64,000 bases of DNA, from NCBI RefSeq assembly GCF_003386165.1, contig NZ_QRDV01000004.1, positions 124,001 to 188,000 of the forward strand, read 5' to 3'. The position numbers and the translations under genes were made by a program. Source of the DNA: Winogradskyella eximia. GTDB lineage: Bacteria; Bacteroidota; Bacteroidia; Flavobacteriales; Flavobacteriaceae. Numbering within the stretch: position 1 is the stretch's first letter; each line of letters opens with the position of its first letter. Shown here piece after piece: positions 60,447 to 64,000 of the stretch. The notes under the pieces were generated by a model. That model did not search any database and was not told where the DNA came from. It worked only from the letters and a program-made list of their open reading frames with translations.

Positions 60447-61250
60447 TTATTTGTTTAGCCATTGGTAAGCTTTCCCAAAATGTGTAGCCCAAAGCTTTTC
60501 ATTGTGCTGACCACCTTCTATATTAAGACTTTCAAATTGTGTTTCGTTAATACCTTTAGATTTTAATAAACTTAGCATTTCTTCTAGTTTCGGAATCATA
60601 GTTTCTCCTTCGTCTGTGCCTGTTAAAAAATAAAACCTTGAAGTTTCTGGGATGTTAGTGTTTTTAACTAAATCAAAGATTTCTGGATTAATCCAAAAAG
60701 AAGGAGAGAATACTCCAGCATTTCCAAAAGTTTCAGGATATTTTATAACGGCATAAAAGGATAGTAAACCACCTAATGAAGATCCAAAAATGGTAGTATG
60801 CTCTGCGTCTGTTTTAGTTCTATATGTTATGTCTACATGCGGCTTTAACGTGTTTGTTATAAAAGAAAGATATGTATCTCCTTTACCACCTCCATATTTT
60901 TCGTGATTATATGGTGTGAGTTCATCTATGCGTTTTTCGTTTCCGTGCTCTATGCCAATTATAATACTTTTAGGATCCGTTAAATGGTCTAAATATTCAT
61001 CAACTTCCCATTCACCAACATAAGATGTTTTTGCATCAAACAAATTTTGGGCATCATGCATATAAATGACAGAATACGATTTTGTAGAATTTTCGTAATT
61101 CTTAGGTAAATACACCCAAATAGTTTTTAACGTATCTAATTCTGTAGAAGCAATTGTAAATTTTGTAACCTGTGTAGAGGCAGTGCTTTGTGCATTTATT
61201 GCGTTTAAAACAAATGCTGAAATTAGTAGGTATAAGTACGTTAATTTCAT
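60447..61250 (-). CDS. secreted alpha/beta-hydrolase, esterase family (Fes/IroE-like)
   Basis: 267 aa with signal peptide MKLTYLYLLISAFVLNAINA. Putative esterase (PF00756): VYLPKNYENSTKSYSVIYMHDAQNLFD, nucleophile in TIFGSSLGGLLSFYAV (Ser near residue 150), acid in LTGTDEGE and His in EGGQHNEKLW. Members cleave siderophores or acyl/feruloyl esters; no siderophore genes are adjacent, so the substrate stays open. Confidence 0.88.
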   Translation of the reverse strand: MKLTYLYLLISAFVLNAINAQSTASTQVTKFTIASTELDTLKTIWVYLPKNYENSTKSYSVIYMHDAQNLFDAKTSYVGEWEVDEYLDHLTDPKSIIIGIEHGNEKRIDELTPYNHEKYGGGKGDTYLSFITNTLKPHVDITYRTKTDAEHTTIFGSSLGGLLSFYAVIKYPETFGNAGVFSPSFWINPEIFDLVKNTNIPETSRFYFLTGTDEGETMIPKLEEMLSLLKSKGINETQFESLNIEGGQHNEKLWATHFGKAYQWLNK

Positions 61251-61392
61251 ACTCTAATGTGTGTTATCTGTTGACAAAAGTTTAAAAAAATCGACTAAGT
61301 ACATTTAATTTTTCGACAAGATACATTATATCAACGACAATAAAATAAACTACCTCTGTAACTTTACAGTAATAAATAATCCCCTATCCAAC

Positions 61393-61794
61393 ATGATAAA
61401 TCGTGCTGAAAAATTGAGCTTACTTTCTGAGATGATTGCGTTTGCTCAAACAGATGAAAATATAAGAGCTATAGAATATAATTTCTTATTTAGTATTGCT
61501 AAGCAATTAGATATTTCTAAAGAAGATTTTCAATATCTTTTTGAGCATCCTGTAACTTATGTGCATTTAAAATCACATAGTGAGCGTATTGTTCAATTTC
61601 ATAGATTAGTATTACTTATGAATCTAGATCATAAAGTAGCTCCTAAACAATTGGTAAAGATTCACAACTTTGGTTTACGAATGGGATTAAGTCACGAATC
61701 TATAAATAGAGTTCTCGATTTAATGGATAGTTTTCCTAATAAAATTGTACCACCAGATTTCTTAATCGATATTTTTAAGGTACAGTATAATTAG
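61393..61794 (+). CDS. small TerB-like helical protein next to uvrB
   Basis: 133 aa, all-helical. LSLLSEMIAFAQTDENIRAIEYNFLFSIAKQLDISKEDFQYLF has the TerB/DjlA-like pattern (a helical bundle with acidic residues that may bind metal). The rest, HSERIVQFHRLVLLMNLDHKVAPKQLVKIHNFGLRMGLS, continues the bundle. Convergent with uvrB, 52 bases apart. Homologues are sometimes labelled excinuclease subunit by neighbourhood only; it has no UvrB domain. Confidence 0.7.
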   Translation: MINRAEKLSLLSEMIAFAQTDENIRAIEYNFLFSIAKQLDISKEDFQYLFEHPVTYVHLKSHSERIVQFHRLVLLMNLDHKVAPKQLVKIHNFGLRMGLSHESINRVLDLMDSFPNKIVPPDFLIDIFKVQYN

Positions 61795-61846
61795 TAGTGA
61801 TAGCTGTAAGCTTTCATTTGAAAAAATACGATAGTATTCTCTAACT

Positions 61847-63850
61847 TTAAACCTTTAACTTTTCTAACTTACTTTGGTAAGCAGTGATTTCATCTCTAAA
61901 ACGAGCAGCTTCTAAGAAGTCTAAAGCTTTTGCTGCCTGTTCCATAAGTTTGCGTCGTTCTCTTATTTTCTTTTCTAGTTCTCCTTTTGTTAAATAGTCA
62001 CTTTCGGGTTCAGCTGCTATTTGTGCATCGAGTTCCGTTCTATATGTACTTACAGAATTTTTTGTTAAGGCACTATCTAAACTTTTGTTTAGTGCTTTTG
62101 GTACGAGTTTATGTTTTGTATTATATGCAATTTGTTTTTCTCGACGGTAATTTGTTTCGTCTATCGTTTTTTGCATGCTTTTAGTAATTTTGTCAGCATA
62201 CATAATGGCTTTTCCATTTAAGTTTCTTGCAGCTCTACCAACGGTTTGCGTTAATGAACGTGCAGAACGTAAAAATCCTTCTTTATCTGCATCTAGTATA
62301 GCAACGAGAGACACCTCTGGTAAATCTAAACCTTCTCTAAGTAAATTAACTCCTACCAAAACATCAAAAACACCTTTGCGTAAATCTTGCATTATCTCAA
62401 CGCGCTCCAAAGTGTCTACATCACTATGAATGTAACGACAACGGACGGAAATTCGAGTTAAATATTTCGTCAGTTCTTCTGCCATTCTTTTGGTTAGTGT
62501 CGTAACTAAAGTCCTTTCATCTTTTTCAACACGATTTTGAATTTCCTCAATTAAATCATCAATCTGATTTAAACTTGGACGCACTTCAATAATTGGGTCT
62601 AATAAGCCTGTTGGCCTAATCACTTGCTCTACATAGACTCCATCCGTTTTTTGCATTTCGTAATCTGCAGGAGTAGCAGACACATAAATTACTTGATTTT
62701 GAAGTGCTTCGAATTCTTCAAATTTTAAAGGTCTATTGTCCATTGCTGCTGGCAATCGGAAACCGTAATCTACCAAATTCACTTTTCGGCTTCTATCGCC
62801 TCCATACATGGCATGAACTTGAGAAATAGTAACATGGCTTTCATCAATAACCATTAAAAAATCATCTGGAAAATAATCAAGTAAACAGAAAGGACGCGTT
62901 CCTGGAGATCTTCCGTCTAAATATCTAGAATAGTTTTCAATGCCAGAACAATAACCCAATTCCCGAATCATTTCTAAATCGAATTCTGTACGTTCTTTGA
63001 GACGTTTGGCTTCCAGATGTTTACCGATCTCTTTAAAGTAATCGTATTGTTTTACTAAATCGTCTTGTATGTCTTTTATGGCACCATTTAATACATCTGG
63101 AGATGTTACGAACATATTTGCAGGATAGATGTTTAGTCGATCATAACGTTCTATGATTTCGTTAGATCTAGCATCAAAAGCTTCGATTTCTTCTATTTCA
63201 TCTCCAAAAAAGTGAATTCTGAAGGCGTGATCCGCATAACCTGGAAATACATCAACTGTATCTCCTTTTATTCTGAAGTTTCCATTCTTAAATTCAGACT
63301 CCGTTCTAGAATATAAACTTTGTACAAGTTGGTGTAATAATTTAGTACGCGATATAACTTGATCGCGTTCTAAAGTAATTACATTTTTTTGAAATTCTAC
63401 AGGATTCCCAATACCATATAAACAAGATACTGAGGCAATCACAATAACATCACGACGACCAGAAAGTAGGGAAGAAGTGGTACTTAAACGCATCTTCTCA
63501 ATTTCCTCATTGATGGATAAATCTTTTTCTATATAAACACCAGAAACCGGAATGTAGGCTTCAGGTTGGTAATAATCATAATAAGAGACAAAATATTCAA
63601 CCGCATTTTCGGGAAAAAACTGTTTAAATTCTGAATAGAGTTGTGCTGCTAAAGTTTTATTGTGTGCCAATACCAATGTTGGTCGCTGCACTTGTTCAAT
63701 AACATTAGCAACAGTAAAGGTTTTACCAGAACCAGTAACACCTAAAAGCGTTTGATATTTCTCTTTATCGGTAATACCTTTTGCTAGTTTTTTTATAGCT
63801 TGTGGCTGATCACCAGTAGGTTTAAATTCGGACTCAATTTTAAATCGCAT
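61847..63850 (-). CDS. uvrB: excinuclease ABC subunit B
   Basis: 667 aa. Damage-verifying helicase of nucleotide excision repair, loaded by UvrA and then joined by UvrC. Walker A LGVTGSGKTFTVANV near residue 40, the damage-probing beta-hairpin YYDYYQPEAYIPVSGVYIEKD, Walker B MVIDESHVT, motifs V-VI in VLVGVNLLREGLDLPEVSLV and SLTQTVGRAARN, and the UvrC-binding C-terminal UVR helix pair (LEKKIRERRKLMEQAAKALDFLEAARFRDEI). The start MRFKIESEFKPTGDQP is standard for the group. Confidence 0.97.
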   Translation of the reverse strand: MRFKIESEFKPTGDQPQAIKKLAKGITDKEKYQTLLGVTGSGKTFTVANVIEQVQRPTLVLAHNKTLAAQLYSEFKQFFPENAVEYFVSYYDYYQPEAYIPVSGVYIEKDLSINEEIEKMRLSTTSSLLSGRRDVIVIASVSCLYGIGNPVEFQKNVITLERDQVISRTKLLHQLVQSLYSRTESEFKNGNFRIKGDTVDVFPGYADHAFRIHFFGDEIEEIEAFDARSNEIIERYDRLNIYPANMFVTSPDVLNGAIKDIQDDLVKQYDYFKEIGKHLEAKRLKERTEFDLEMIRELGYCSGIENYSRYLDGRSPGTRPFCLLDYFPDDFLMVIDESHVTISQVHAMYGGDRSRKVNLVDYGFRLPAAMDNRPLKFEEFEALQNQVIYVSATPADYEMQKTDGVYVEQVIRPTGLLDPIIEVRPSLNQIDDLIEEIQNRVEKDERTLVTTLTKRMAEELTKYLTRISVRCRYIHSDVDTLERVEIMQDLRKGVFDVLVGVNLLREGLDLPEVSLVAILDADKEGFLRSARSLTQTVGRAARNLNGKAIMYADKITKSMQKTIDETNYRREKQIAYNTKHKLVPKALNKSLDSALTKNSVSTYRTELDAQIAAEPESDYLTKGELEKKIRERRKLMEQAAKALDFLEAARFRDEITAYQSKLEKLKV

Positions 63851-63854
63851 AATG

Positions 63855-63862
63855 CAAAGTTA
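63855..63862 (-). promoter_or_regulatory. possible uvrB -7 element, very close to the start codon
   Basis: TAACTTTG on the minus strand fits TAnnTTTG but ends only 4 bases before the ATG. If used, transcription would begin at or just inside the start codon (leaderless mRNA). It may be a chance match. Confidence 0.3.
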
Positions 63863-63953
63863 CGATAAAACCTGTATTAAAAAGTTAACAATACTTTAAA
63901 GCCATGCATATTCCTAATTGCATAAAGTGTACTAAAATATTTAAAAAAATAAT

Positions 63954-64000
63954 TTATTTATTTAGGTAAACCCAACCAGAAAAAGGTTTGGAATCTGCGC
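63954..64000 (-). CDS. possible C-terminal end of a protein running off the window
   Basis: One minus-strand frame reads ADSKPFSGWVYLNK and stop (TAA at 63954-63956). The residues look like a plausible natural C-terminus and the position upstream of uvrB suits a gene end, but 14 codons are too few for a firm call. Confidence 0.3.
   Translation of the reverse strand, partial: ADSKPFSGWVYLNK

Noticed and set aside
61383..61394. UvrB-like function for the small protein at 61393-61794
   Set aside because: It has only a TerB-like helical pattern; the excinuclease label would come from its neighbour alone.

Overview
The window is a contiguous piece of a low-GC Bacteroidota chromosome, almost certainly a marine-type member of the Flavobacteriaceae. 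Four things point there. Several genes are preceded by the Bacteroidota -7 element TAnnTTTG (for example grpE, sucC, ilvE, nrdJ). There are many short SPase-II lipoproteins and a type IX secretion C-terminal sorting domain (24218-25468). DnaJ has the shortened zinc finger seen in flavobacteria. The gene families are typical of the group: stand-alone MnmD, tricorn-type S41 protease, DUF4920, class II RNR. I see no rRNA, tRNA, CRISPR array or transposase.

Layout. 1-11040 is ordinary chromosome: a wHTH regulator with a membrane protein, B12-dependent ribonucleotide reductase, a transglutaminase-like protein, the fluoride channel CrcB, an M49 peptidase and a PLD-family lipoprotein. 11041 to about 24200 is accessory. 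It holds small, mostly plus-strand genes of unknown function, many exported or membrane-bound, each followed by a 130-200 bp structured repeat. 24218-35865 has a T9SS cargo protein, a TlpA-like thioredoxin, a BLUF photoreceptor, a PLP decarboxylase and an unusual pair of glycosyltransferases, the second fused to a phosphodiester glycosidase domain. 36125-64000 is housekeeping: mnmD, ilvE, yceI-like, grpE-dnaJ, an ABC exporter, MscS, a sigma-54 activator, ppk2, an M28 peptidase, a tricorn-type protease, lysA, sucC and uvrB.

The main discovery candidate is the array from about 11195 to 19646, with decaying copies to about 24190. The repeats look like integron attC recombination sites: a 5' AAC core, a GTATAT arm, a central structured part, an ATATAC arm and a 3' GTT core. 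The start of each unit (G|TTxxxx, just upstream of the gene) is the reverse complement of the bases just downstream of the same gene (xxxxAAC), and this sequence differs from unit to unit: GTTAGCTACC/GGTAGCTAAC, GTTGGCAAA/TTTGCCAAC, GTTGCCACA/TATGGCAAC, GTTGTACAACATAG/CTACGTTGTACAAC. That is the expected signature of gene cassettes that circularised and integrated at G|TT. No integrase is encoded in the window, so this would be a CALIN-like cluster or the distal part of a chromosomal integron of a divergent flavobacterial attC family. One cassette carries a divergent HxlR regulator/hydrolase pair with its own twin operators. The distal copies have lost their cores, which suggests older, fixed cassettes.

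Start codons were moved inward where the longest frame began at TTG or inside an upstream element. All functional calls are from motifs read by eye; no database search was possible.
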